From positions 1-7,214 of the forward strand of contig JAICXZ010000152.1 of NCBI GenBank assembly GCA_025934475.1: 7,214 nt of DNA. Direction: 5' to 3'. Origin of the DNA: Mucilaginibacter sp. GTDB lineage: Bacteria > Bacteroidota > Bacteroidia > Sphingobacteriales > Sphingobacteriaceae. Of the stretch, positions 1-6,548 are shown piece after piece. The notes under the pieces are model-generated. The model saw nothing but the letters and a program-made list of their open reading frames with translations. It was not told where the DNA came from and made no database searches. The translations under genes were made by a program, and so were the position numbers. Every line of letters begins with the position of its first letter. Position 1 is the first letter of the stretch.

Positions 1-467
1 AGCCAGTAGTAATAAATAGCCCGCAAACATTTTAGTTCGGCCACATAAGTGGCGGCTGTTGGCGATTTACTCTTACCCAGAGCAACTAAAAGCTTGTTAC
101 ATGTTGTAACTCCGCTAAAGCCAAAATTCCATCCCCCGTTTGGCCGGGTGTCGGTACTATTGGTAGTATGTGTTTTTAATCGTACCCAATGGCCGCCATC
201 GCCCCAGTCGGCCCCGCGTGTGGGTACTACAATCTCATCTGTAGTTACCTCGTTGAGGTCAAAGAAAGGATTATTAGGCCCATTATAGTTGCCAAAGATC
301 GGTGAATAGGCAGCCCCAACGGCAGCCGCTAATTCTTTGTCCGTCTTATAAAAATTGTCTTCTGTTACCTGGTCATAAAGCATTGATTTCTCGTTAAGTT
401 TTGTACAAGAAACAGCAACCAGCAGAATTCCAATAATCGAATATTTTGCTAATGATATGTATTTCAT
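1..467 (-). CDS. SusD/RagB-family nutrient-binding lipoprotein, N-terminal part (truncated by window edge)
   Basis: The first 155 codons are visible and the frame runs off the left edge. The start has a short hydrophobic signal (about residues 5-20, with IIGILLVAV) ending in a cysteine at position 21, as in a lipoprotein processed by signal peptidase II and carried to the outer membrane surface. The mature part begins with the usual SusD N-terminal pattern: a statement of the lipid anchor followed by TKLNEKS, DNFYKTDKEL, AVGAAYSPIF and a run with DEIVVPTRGADW and GGHW. SusD proteins sit as a lid over the SusC barrel and bind the ligand. The start lies 30 bp after the susC stop, so the two are almost certainly co-transcribed, which is the standard SusC-SusD arrangement. 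No Shine-Dalgarno motif precedes the ATG, as is normal in this phylum. Full-length members are about 450-600 residues, so roughly 70% is missing. The substrate cannot be told. Confidence 0.93.
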   Translation of the reverse strand, partial: MKYISLAKYSIIGILLVAVSCTKLNEKSMLYDQVTEDNFYKTDKELAAAVGAAYSPIFGNYNGPNNPFFDLNEVTTDEIVVPTRGADWGDGGHWVRLKTHTTNSTDTRPNGGWNFGFSGVTTCNKLLVALGKSKSPTAATYVAELKCLRAIYYYW

Positions 468-497
468 AACTTGCTAGTATTAGAATTAAAACATCTA

Positions 498-3400
498 TTA
501 AAATCCCATATTTATGCCGAAGGTGAACGAACGGGTATAAACCCATGTTTCTCTGCGATCAATACCCGGAGCCAGTACATTAGGTGGATTTCCATCCGAA
601 TATCTTACCTCAGGATCCACACCAGTATAGCCGGTTATCGTGAACAAATTCTGTCCTGAAAGATAGGCCCTAAGGCTGCTTATCATCCCGGACTTACCGT
701 TGCTTTTAGTTATCTTGAAAGTGTATCCCAATGTTGCGTTATCCAATTTCAGGAAGTCGCCTTTTTCAACATCATAGCTGCTATATGCCGCTCCGTCGGT
801 CACCTTCGGATTAAAGTATTTGGTATTAACTATGTTGTAGCTGGTAGCAACGTTGGGGTTCTCGTAAAACGCCCGGTAAGTATTAATCAATTGATGCCCG
901 ATTGATGACCTCAGGAAAAAATTAAAATCGAAATTCTTGTATTTGAATGCATTGGTGATGCCAAACTCAAATTTAGGCAAGCCGTTACCGATAACCTGGC
1001 GGGGAGCGTTCGCTAATCCGGTTGTGCCACCTTTTCCGTCAGAATACAAGTAGATTCCATTCGCATCAACACCCACATATTTGGGGCCATAAAGTAAACC
1101 GATCGGTTGGCCCTCAACCGCTCTTGTTAACTGGGTCTGTTCCTGCCCTGGCGTTCCCAAATTGGTTGCGCCAACATAAGAACCTTTAAGAGAAGCATTT
1201 AGTTTTGCCAAAACCACGTGATAACTGGAGATGTTGCCACCGGGAGTCCAGCTAAAATCCGGGGTCCTGACTGCTTCATAAGTTAATGCGAGCTCTACGC
1301 CCTGGTTGGTTAATTCCCCAATATTCTCCCAGGTATTGGTATTGAGTGCCGGCGGTGAAGGAACCGTTACGTTGAAGATCAAATCCGTTGTTTTACGGTT
1401 AAAATAATCAAACGTGCCGTTTAGGCGGCCATCGAAAATGGCAAAATCCAACCCAAGATCCGCTTCTGCCTTTCGTTCCCATTTGAGATCCGGGTTTGCA
1501 TTCACAAAAGTACTATAGGTACTTAAGTACACTCCGCCGCCTGCATAATAAGTTCCTCCGTTGTTATTCAAACGAGACAAGGATAAATACGGGCCAGGAG
1601 GAAGCGCGCCGGTAATACCATAGCTGCCGCGCAATTTAAGATTGCTCACCGCAGGCATGGTTATTAGCTTGCTGATATCCAAGCCGGCGCTAACGGAGGG
1701 GAAAAGTCCCCATTGGTTATTTGTTCCAAACTCAGAGGAACCGTCTCGCCTCAAACTTGCACTAAAAAAAGCAACATTATCGTAGTTCAGGTTTACCCGT
1801 CCAAAAAATGAGATCAGCTTATTTTCATTTTTGTAACTGTTTACAGATCCTATACCGTTTTTAAAGTCTAGAGCAGCAGCAAAATTCTGGCCCGAGGCGT
1901 CAGTCACAAAGTTACCTCCACCGGCATTAAACCCTTGATAAAGAAAGTCCTGCCACGAATAGCCAGCGACAGCGTTTAATTGTAATTTTTTGATCGTCGC
2001 TTCATAGGTCAGGGTGTTTTCATATAACTTGTTTGAGCTTTCATCATCGCTCTTGTAAGAATATCCTGATCGCGAAAAACCGCTGACACCATTTATAAAG
2101 CCGCGGGATATAAAGGCATCAATTGGAGAATAAGCCGAACCATAATTGCTGATCGTCTGCTCATAATATTTAGTGGAAAACTTTAAATTTTTAATAATCT
2201 CATAAGTTACCGACCCACCGATGTTTAATTTTTTTATCGTGCCTTCATTGGTATTCTGTTCCAACATCGCCACCGGGTTGGAGTAGTCAACAAAATTTGA
2301 TTCAAAATATCCTCCGCCTGTAAGGTCGTACAACGGATTGGTGCTGTGTACCGGTGCGGTCGGATTAAAAATAGTTGCATATTTAAAGGCATCAGGAAAG
2401 CCATATTCCGCATGCCTTTTGGTTGTATTTACATTGAAGTTAAAAACCAGCTTATCGTTCAACGCCTTATGGGTTAAATTTAAACGCGTGTTCAATTGCT
2501 GGAAACCTGTAGTAATAGCGACGCCTTCGCTATTGCGATAATTTAAGGTTGCGTCATAGGTGGTCCGTTCATCTCCACCGGAGAAACCCAGGTTATGCAC
2601 ATAGGATAAAGCTGTACGCGTGATCTCTTTGTCCCAATCTGTGGTGGCGCCGTAGTCGGTACCTTTACCGAGAGCCCGGAACTGCGCAGCGGTCATATGC
2701 TGGGTAAATTTTGCAGGCGATTCGGCGGTACCTGAAACGTTGTAGGTGAATTTTGAAGTACCCTTTCTTCCTGATTTGGTTGTGATAATAATAACCCCGG
2801 CCGAACCACGCGTTCCATAAATTGCGGCTGCTGACCCATCCTTAAGCACATCAATACTTTTGATATCATTCGGATCGACCGTGTTGATGTCAGCATCTAC
2901 CTGATCATCAATTACAATTAATGGTCCGGTATTAGCGCCCAGCGTAGCGAGGCCTCTTAAACGAATAGTAAAACCGCCATTAGGATCGCCTCCCGGACGG
3001 GCTATTGAAAGGCCTGCAACTTTGCCTTGCAGTAATTCTGCTACATCACTGATGTTACCTTTATTGAATTGTGCTGCGCTTACTGACGTAATAGCACTGG
3101 TTACTTCTCTTTTCTTTTGCGTGCCGTAACCGGTAACAACAACTTCATCCAAATTATTTGTAGTCTCAGTCAATACCGCGTCAATTACCGTTTGCTGATC
3201 CTCTGCCAGGGCTGTTGTTTTAATTATTGTTTTGTAACCGACGAAAGAGAAAGTTAGCGTATAGTTGCCCGCCGGTAAATTTGCAAAACTGTAATTGCCA
3301 TCAATGTCAGTTGCTTTATTTAGGGAAACAGCGCCATCCAGCCTCACGGTAACGCCTGGCAGGGTACCGCCTTTTGAATCTGTGACCCGCCCTTTGATTA

Positions 3401-3884
3401 CACCTTTAGAAGCTACGATTGCGCTGCTCGCCACATCCGTTTTTTCATCTGCAGCCGTACTTTTTTCGGGATCCAACTTTGTAATCAAAATCTGGTCATC
3501 GATCTGGCGAAATGAGAGCGGGGTATTAGACAAAATAGTTTTAAGAGTTGAGGCTACCGTCTGATTATTAATCGTAACATCCAGGTTACGTATATTTTTG
3601 ACGTCGTCATTGCGATACATAAAATGGAAGCGGCTTTGTGCTTCGATTTTATGGAAAGCTTTTACAAGTGATTCGTTTTTAAGAGTAAGATTTATTGTCA
3701 CCTCATCCATCGCCTGGCTTTTTGCTGGTGTAACAGAAAATACAGGAATTGAAATGGTTAGTATGAACATTGCTATTGTTCCTATTCTCATAAACTGTTT
3801 AATATTTGAGTTGTTGAGCAGATGAAATTTTAGCGGGTATTTAATAAAATACCGCAGCTCTGCCTGAATTCCGGAAAAATTCAT
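498..3884 (-). CDS. SusC/RagA-family TonB-dependent outer-membrane receptor with STN signalling domain
   Basis: This 1128-residue protein is full length for the family. It should import a SusD-bound ligand across the outer membrane using TonB energy. A signal peptide core lies at about 34-50 with likely cleavage after SQA (58). Residues about 61-136 match the STN (secretin/TonB short N-terminal) domain found in receptors that signal to FecR. A carboxypeptidase-regulatory-like beta-sandwich follows at about 162-239 (GVIKGRVTDSKGGTLPGV, DIDGNYSF, FSFVGYKT). A TonB-box-like stretch EVVVTGYG is at 247-254. The plug follows, with LLQGKVAGLSI and the SusC/RagA signature around 343-372 (IDVLKDGSAAAIYGTRGSAG). 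The rest is beta-barrel, ending in INMGF with the terminal Phe typical of outer-membrane barrels. Start choice is open: Met32 (codon ending at 3791) would give a conventional signal peptide, but the ATG at 3884 fits the long N-region common in such receptors. It lies directly before susD and after fecR. Confidence 0.97.
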   Translation of the reverse strand: MNFSGIQAELRYFIKYPLKFHLLNNSNIKQFMRIGTIAMFILTISIPVFSVTPAKSQAMDEVTINLTLKNESLVKAFHKIEAQSRFHFMYRNDDVKNIRNLDVTINNQTVASTLKTILSNTPLSFRQIDDQILITKLDPEKSTAADEKTDVASSAIVASKGVIKGRVTDSKGGTLPGVTVRLDGAVSLNKATDIDGNYSFANLPAGNYTLTFSFVGYKTIIKTTALAEDQQTVIDAVLTETTNNLDEVVVTGYGTQKKREVTSAITSVSAAQFNKGNISDVAELLQGKVAGLSIARPGGDPNGGFTIRLRGLATLGANTGPLIVIDDQVDADINTVDPNDIKSIDVLKDGSAAAIYGTRGSAGVIIITTKSGRKGTSKFTYNVSGTAESPAKFTQHMTAAQFRALGKGTDYGATTDWDKEITRTALSYVHNLGFSGGDERTTYDATLNYRNSEGVAITTGFQQLNTRLNLTHKALNDKLVFNFNVNTTKRHAEYGFPDAFKYATIFNPTAPVHSTNPLYDLTGGGYFESNFVDYSNPVAMLEQNTNEGTIKKLNIGGSVTYEIIKNLKFSTKYYEQTISNYGSAYSPIDAFISRGFINGVSGFSRSGYSYKSDDESSNKLYENTLTYEATIKKLQLNAVAGYSWQDFLYQGFNAGGGNFVTDASGQNFAAALDFKNGIGSVNSYKNENKLISFFGRVNLNYDNVAFFSASLRRDGSSEFGTNNQWGLFPSVSAGLDISKLITMPAVSNLKLRGSYGITGALPPGPYLSLSRLNNNGGTYYAGGGVYLSTYSTFVNANPDLKWERKAEADLGLDFAIFDGRLNGTFDYFNRKTTDLIFNVTVPSPPALNTNTWENIGELTNQGVELALTYEAVRTPDFSWTPGGNISSYHVVLAKLNASLKGSYVGATNLGTPGQEQTQLTRAVEGQPIGLLYGPKYVGVDANGIYLYSDGKGGTTGLANAPRQVIGNGLPKFEFGITNAFKYKNFDFNFFLRSSIGHQLINTYRAFYENPNVATSYNIVNTKYFNPKVTDGAAYSSYDVEKGDFLKLDNATLGYTFKITKSNGKSGMISSLRAYLSGQNLFTITGYTGVDPEVRYSDGNPPNVLAPGIDRRETWVYTRSFTFGINMGF

Positions 3885-3949
3885 AATTTAGCTTGTTTTA
3901 AGTGATTAATGTCTTCGATTGAATGTTAAAATTTAAAACACTTGGCTAA

Positions 3950-3963
3950 GGCAATCGATTGCC
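3950..3963. repeat. Perfect 14-bp palindrome in the susC leader
   Basis: GGCAATCGATTGCC is identical on both strands. It lies 66-79 bp upstream of the susC start codon, in the gap between fecR and susC. A weak TTG and TAAATTTT pair (minus strand, 3952-3954 and 3928-3935, 16 bp apart) overlaps it and resembles the Bacteroidota TTG / TAnnTTTG promoter with mismatches. The dyad could therefore be a regulator binding site over a promoter, or simply a short hairpin in the leader. No specific regulator can be named. Confidence 0.4.
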
Positions 3964-3981
3964 GTCGAATAGCATTAGCGG

Positions 3982-4029
3982 CCCTCTGATATCATTTTTT
4001 TTCGAGAAAAAGATTCAGAGGGTTTTTTT
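3982..4029 (+). terminator. Intrinsic terminator facing the plus strand, between fecR and susC
   Basis: An 8-bp perfect stem CCCTCTGA / TCAGAGGG (3982-3989 and 4015-4022) is followed on the plus strand by seven T residues (4023-4029). The interior can pair further: ATC with GAT and TTTTT with AAAAA, giving about 16 pairs and a 7-nt loop. On the minus strand the T run precedes the hairpin rather than following it, so it is not a canonical terminator for fecR. In the minus-strand mRNA it would still form a stable stem between fecR and susC, which could mark a processing site or dampen read-through. No plus-strand gene lies upstream. Confidence 0.7.
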
Positions 4030-4109
4030 ATGTTGGAGAGCCGTTCAGGCTTTCTTTGGAATAAAATCCATCTGCGATTGTGAGGTAATTTTTCATCATA
4101 TGATTAAGT

Positions 4110-5102
4110 TTAATTGGTTGAAGATTTACTACTAATGGTTATGGCAGTTTTCGCTTTATTATACGTGTAAAAAGCGTCATTGAATTCACAAATAGTTTTT
4201 AACTCCTGTTCAAGGCTTGCAGACCTGGCGAATGTAGATGTGAAATGTTTTGATTGGATGCTTTGATCAGTGAACAATATTTTCACCTTGAACCGGTCCC
4301 CCAATATTTTTGCCGCTTCACCGAAGGTTACGTCCTCAAAAGACAAATCATTTTGAGCTATCCAGGTCGTGTAGTTTTTGGCCTCTATGTTGTTTTGACT
4401 TGACGTAGATTTTTGCGTATCAAAAGTAATCTGCTGATTGGGAACAATAATACCCAGCACTTTATCATCATTACTAACTTTAACCCTGCCCCTGGTAACG
4501 GTTACCGAAATGGTTTTGTCACCCGGAACCGCTTTAACGTCAAATGCTGTACCTAATACCGTTGTCTGTACTTTGCCGGTATGTACAATAAAGGGTTTTA
4601 GGTTGTTGTGCTTGATGTCAAAAAAGGCTTCGCCTGTAAGATATACTTCGCGTTTAGTTAAGCCGTCAAACGACGAGGCATAACTAAGCTTGCTACCATA
4701 ACTTAAAATTACCCTGCTTCCATCAGGCAGAACAAGAAACCGGTTGGGTTTTTGCTTTTGGGCTGCGTATAATGGAGCCGGTTTTAGAGCCGATTTTTTA
4801 TGCAAAAAAAGAACCCCAATGCCACAGATACCCATTACTATTGCCGCGGCAGCGATTTTTAAGATGCGAGCCTTTAAGGGAATTACTTTTTTATCAACAT
4901 CGGTTTGTTTATCGATATTTTCCCAAATTGAGGTATGTATCTCTTCCTTAATCTTCGCCTTCTGATCATCATTCAATAGAGAAATAACATCAGGTTCGGC
5001 AGAAAATAAATCGTAATATTTTACCAAGAACTGTTGTTCCTCATCTGTTGCCTTGTCATTAATATATTTATGCAACAATTCAAGAAAATATTGCTTGTCC
5101 AT
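4110..5102 (-). CDS. FecR-family anti-sigma factor (transmembrane, DUF4974-type C-terminus)
   Basis: This 330-residue protein has the standard Bacteroidota FecR layout. A cytoplasmic, charged N-terminal region (about 1-78) is the expected sigma-binding part. One transmembrane helix lies at about 81-100 (ILKIAAAAIVMGICGIGVLF), flanked by K/R on both sides. The periplasmic FecR domain spans about 118-212 with the hallmark LPDGSRVILSYGSKLSY, VYLTGEAFFDIKH and VQTTVLGTAFDVKA. The C-terminal 250-325 segment (DLSFEDVTFGEAAKIL, then FKVKILF) matches the DUF4974-type domain that meets the receptor's STN domain. It should hold the neighbouring ECF sigma factor at the inner membrane until the SusC receptor signals ligand. 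It follows the sigma gene by 88 bp on the same strand and precedes susC by 225 bp, so sigma and anti-sigma are probably one transcript. Confidence 0.96.
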   Translation of the reverse strand: MDKQYFLELLHKYINDKATDEEQQFLVKYYDLFSAEPDVISLLNDDQKAKIKEEIHTSIWENIDKQTDVDKKVIPLKARILKIAAAAIVMGICGIGVLFLHKKSALKPAPLYAAQKQKPNRFLVLPDGSRVILSYGSKLSYASSFDGLTKREVYLTGEAFFDIKHNNLKPFIVHTGKVQTTVLGTAFDVKAVPGDKTISVTVTRGRVKVSNDDKVLGIIVPNQQITFDTQKSTSSQNNIEAKNYTTWIAQNDLSFEDVTFGEAAKILGDRFKVKILFTDQSIQSKHFTSTFARSASLEQELKTICEFNDAFYTYNKAKTAITISSKSSTN

Positions 5103-5190
5103 TTAAAACAGGTTATACTATTGGTTATGAGTATGACCCGTAAATAGGTAAAAGTCCCACTGGGTGAGAAAATTTTTTTGGGGATGTTGA

Positions 5191-5781
5191 TCAGCTTTGG
5201 TCCAGAAATAAAAAGATCAATAAAGTAAGGAAGGGCAGTAATGACACTTTTAATTTTTCAATAGCTTTTCCTAGTTGATTTTGAACTGTTTTTCTTGTGA
5301 CACCTAATTGTTTCGCAATGTCTTTGGTAGGTAAATCATCTTGAAAGTGAAGGCGAAATATAATTTGTCTTTTGGGAGGAAGCGTATTCAAAAGCATTTC
5401 ATAGGACATTAAAAATTCCTTCCAAAGCAAATTGCTGTCTGCTTGCTGATGGGTTGCAGGTAAATCCTCAAGGGCATCAAGGAATGGATGGATGGGTTTC
5501 TGCTTGTCAACCAGTTTAAACACCTTATTACGTATAGCGACATTTAAATAGGCCGGCAAATTAATAATATGAAGGCTTTCTTTTTTGAGCCAGATATGAG
5601 TAAATATTTCTTGAACAATATCTTTAGCCTGATCTGCATCTTTTAAACGTTTATACGCTTCAGAATATGCTTGCTCCCAATACTTTTCATATAGCAAATT
5701 AAATGCATGTTTACTGCCTTGTTCTATTTGCTGCATTAATAGAACATCATCAGTAAGATTTAATTCGACTGGGTCCTTCAT
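5191..5781 (-). CDS. ECF-type RNA polymerase sigma factor (Bacteroidota FecI-like)
   Basis: This 196-residue protein has the two-domain ECF layout without region 3. Region 2 covers about 23-92: AFNLLYEKYWEQAYSEAYKR with DADQAKDIVQEIFTHIW, the core-binding and -10 recognition part. Region 4 covers about 124-178: LLNTLPPKRQIIFRLHF then a helix-turn-helix around 149-176 (LPTKDIAKQLGVTRKTVQNQL) for the -35 element. The pairing with fecR and an STN-bearing susC indicates that it drives susCD expression. Unusual for a textbook ECF factor, the chain ends in a strongly hydrophobic stretch at about 179-193 (SLLPFLTLLIFLFL) before DQS, long enough to dip into the membrane. The start ATG at 5781 gives a complete family N-terminus and is preceded by AT-rich sequence. 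No convincing promoter was found upstream. Confidence 0.96.
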   Translation of the reverse strand: MKDPVELNLTDDVLLMQQIEQGSKHAFNLLYEKYWEQAYSEAYKRLKDADQAKDIVQEIFTHIWLKKESLHIINLPAYLNVAIRNKVFKLVDKQKPIHPFLDALEDLPATHQQADSNLLWKEFLMSYEMLLNTLPPKRQIIFRLHFQDDLPTKDIAKQLGVTRKTVQNQLGKAIEKLKVSLLPFLTLLIFLFLDQS

Positions 5782-6038
5782 TAATTTTAATATTTACAGC
5801 GCCCAACCTCATTGAAATAACTAATTCTCTATTAGTCAACAAAACTTCAATGCGGAGCAGGAAACTATATATTAGGTTTTAATTGTATTGCTAATTTAAA
5901 TTTATAAAATCGTTAACCAAATTAAATTTGAAAATAATTGTCAAAAAAACACTCATTAATGATTTAACCTTAAGAATAAAACTGGTTACGCACGAATTTG
6001 CATATCAACGTGTTATTTATGGTTATATTAATTAGACT
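5782..6038. other. AT-rich intergenic region upstream of the sigma gene
   Basis: This 257-bp stretch is very AT-rich and I see no credible gene or RNA in it. It should carry the promoter of the sigma-fecR operon on the minus strand, but no clean TTG / TAnnTTTG pair stands out. The nearest match is TTTG followed only 13 bp later by TAAATTTA, which is too close. A 6-bp inverted repeat ACTAAT / ATTAGT with a 5-bp spacer lies at 5820-5836, about 40 bp before the sigma start. In sequence this AT-rich such a repeat may be chance. Confidence 0.5.
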
Positions 6039-6125
6039 TTATTTTATACAAATCCGACATTCTTCAACGGCATATTGAGCATTCTTACCAATATATTCTT
6101 CACGACATTGAAAATTGCATGGCAT
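6039..6125 (-). CDS. Doubtful 28-codon cysteine-rich small ORF
   Basis: An ATG at 6125 opens a 28-residue frame that I do not recognise. It begins MPCNFQC and ends ECRICIK, giving a CxxxC pair (Cys3, Cys7) and a CxxC pair (Cys23, Cys26) separated by a polar middle with REEYIGKN. Four cysteines in 28 residues could suit a tiny metal-binding or disulfide peptide. A GTG 18 bp further upstream in the same frame could extend it to 34 residues. Against it: frames this short occur often by chance, there is no clear promoter, and it starts just after a terminator. It might also be a remnant of a longer gene. Confidence 0.2.
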   Translation of the reverse strand: MPCNFQCREEYIGKNAQYAVEECRICIK

Positions 6126-6143
6126 AGTAATTTTCCATTTCAC

Positions 6144-6176
6144 AAAAAATAGCGACCAGGTTGGCTAATCGCTATT
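6144..6176 (-). terminator. Intrinsic terminator on the minus strand
   Basis: Read on the minus strand, AATAGCGA and TCGCTATT (6169-6176 and 6148-6155) form a perfect 8-bp stem with a 13-nt loop, followed directly by a T run (six T, 6144-6149, two of them inside the stem). Its 5' arm begins 22 bp after the stop of the 27-codon ORF, so it most simply ends that ORF's transcript. It also separates that unit from the sigma gene further downstream. Confidence 0.7.
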
Positions 6177-6198
6177 CAATTTAGTTTTGCACTTATTT

Positions 6199-6282
6199 TT
6201 ACCAGAAAACAGTATAGAGCGCCGTTAAAATAGTACATATAGTAAGTGCTCCGAGCGTAGATGCACGGTTGGCCTTGAACAT
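6199..6282 (-). CDS. Candidate single-helix membrane microprotein (27 aa)
   Basis: An ATG at 6282 opens a 27-codon frame, far below usual gene-calling limits. The product starts MFKANRAST, with Lys3 and Arg6, and continues into an unbroken apolar helix of about 18 residues from Leu10 to Phe26 (ALTICTILTALYTVF), ending in Trp27. The positive N-terminus predicts an N-in, C-out orientation in the inner membrane. The support is mainly context: a promoter-like pair 39-67 bp upstream of the ATG and an intrinsic terminator 22 bp downstream make it a complete tiny transcription unit on the minus strand. Function is unknown. Known microproteins of this shape often bind and tune larger membrane proteins, but nothing here shows a partner. 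The alternative is a non-coding small RNA from the same unit. Confidence 0.4.
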   Translation of the reverse strand: MFKANRASTLGALTICTILTALYTVFW

Positions 6283-6320
6283 AATTACGTCCACTTAGTT
6301 ATAACAACTACTTTCCGATA

Positions 6321-6349
6321 CAAAAAGTAAAATAACGCTGATTATCAAA
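6321..6349 (-). promoter_or_regulatory. Candidate promoter for the 27-codon ORF
   Basis: On the minus strand a TTTG (6346-6349) is followed after 16 bp by TACTTTTTG (6321-6329). This resembles the Bacteroidota housekeeping promoter, TTTG near -33 and TAnnTTTG near -7, with one extra base inside the -7 element. A start near 6314 would leave a leader of about 32 nt before the ATG at 6282. Confidence 0.35.
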
Positions 6350-6364
6350 AAATTACAAAGCTTG

Positions 6365-6386
6365 AGTAACAAATAAGTAACAAAAA
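6365..6386. repeat. Two tandem 11-bp repeats upstream of the candidate promoter
   Basis: AGTAACAAATA and AGTAACAAAAA follow each other directly and differ at one base. The 11-bp period is close to one helical turn, so a protein could meet both copies on the same DNA face. They lie about 16-37 bp beyond the TTTG element of the candidate promoter, roughly -50 to -70, a common place for activator sites. Chance in AT-rich DNA is not excluded. Confidence 0.35.
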
Positions 6387-6477
6387 CACGACCAATTTTT
6401 CAGGACACTATTGATGGTGCTCAATGTGTAAAACTTGCCAATAATATTCATTTCTTTCATTATCAGACAGACATCAG

Positions 6478-6497
6478 GGTTTGTTATGGTACAAACC
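6478..6497. repeat. Inverted repeat (hairpin) downstream of the TraR/DksA gene
   Basis: GGTTTGT and ACAAACC form a perfect 7-bp stem with a 6-nt loop. It lies 51-71 bp after the stop of the TraR/DksA gene and could form in that gene's 3' untranslated RNA. Neither strand has a T run after it, so it is not a canonical intrinsic terminator. It may be a 3' stabilising hairpin or a weak terminator. Confidence 0.35.
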
Positions 6498-6548
6498 TCA
6501 AACATTTTATAGACCATTTGCAGAAAACCCACGGCTTTGTAAAATGCG

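Noticed and set aside
498..3884. Several open frames of 67-89 codons on the other strand or in another frame inside susC and fecR
   Set aside because: They lie wholly inside genes with clear domain matches and show no features of their own, so they are shadows of the real reading frames.
4028..4099. 23-codon minus-strand ORF starting MMKNYLTIADG just after fecR, ending at the hairpin
   Set aside because: It could be read as a leader peptide before the stem-loop, but it has no run of a single amino acid, and the hairpin lacks a T run on this strand, so an attenuation model has no support.
5103..5190. Short dyad CCCACTGGG (5158-5166) between the sigma and fecR genes
   Set aside because: The arms are only 4 bp around a single central base, which cannot form a hairpin and is common by chance. 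No T run follows it as a terminator would need.
6353..6460. 35-codon minus-strand ORF starting MKEMNIIGKFYT between the TraR/DksA gene and the microprotein promoter
   Set aside because: It overlaps the 11-bp tandem repeat and ends next to the candidate promoter's TTTG. It shows no domain, signal or clear composition bias and has no promoter of its own, so chance is the simplest explanation.
5782..6548. Search for tRNA, rRNA, CRISPR repeats, insertion sequence ends or attachment sites
   Set aside because: I saw no cloverleaf-like sequence, regularly spaced repeats, transposase fragment or matching terminal repeats in this region.
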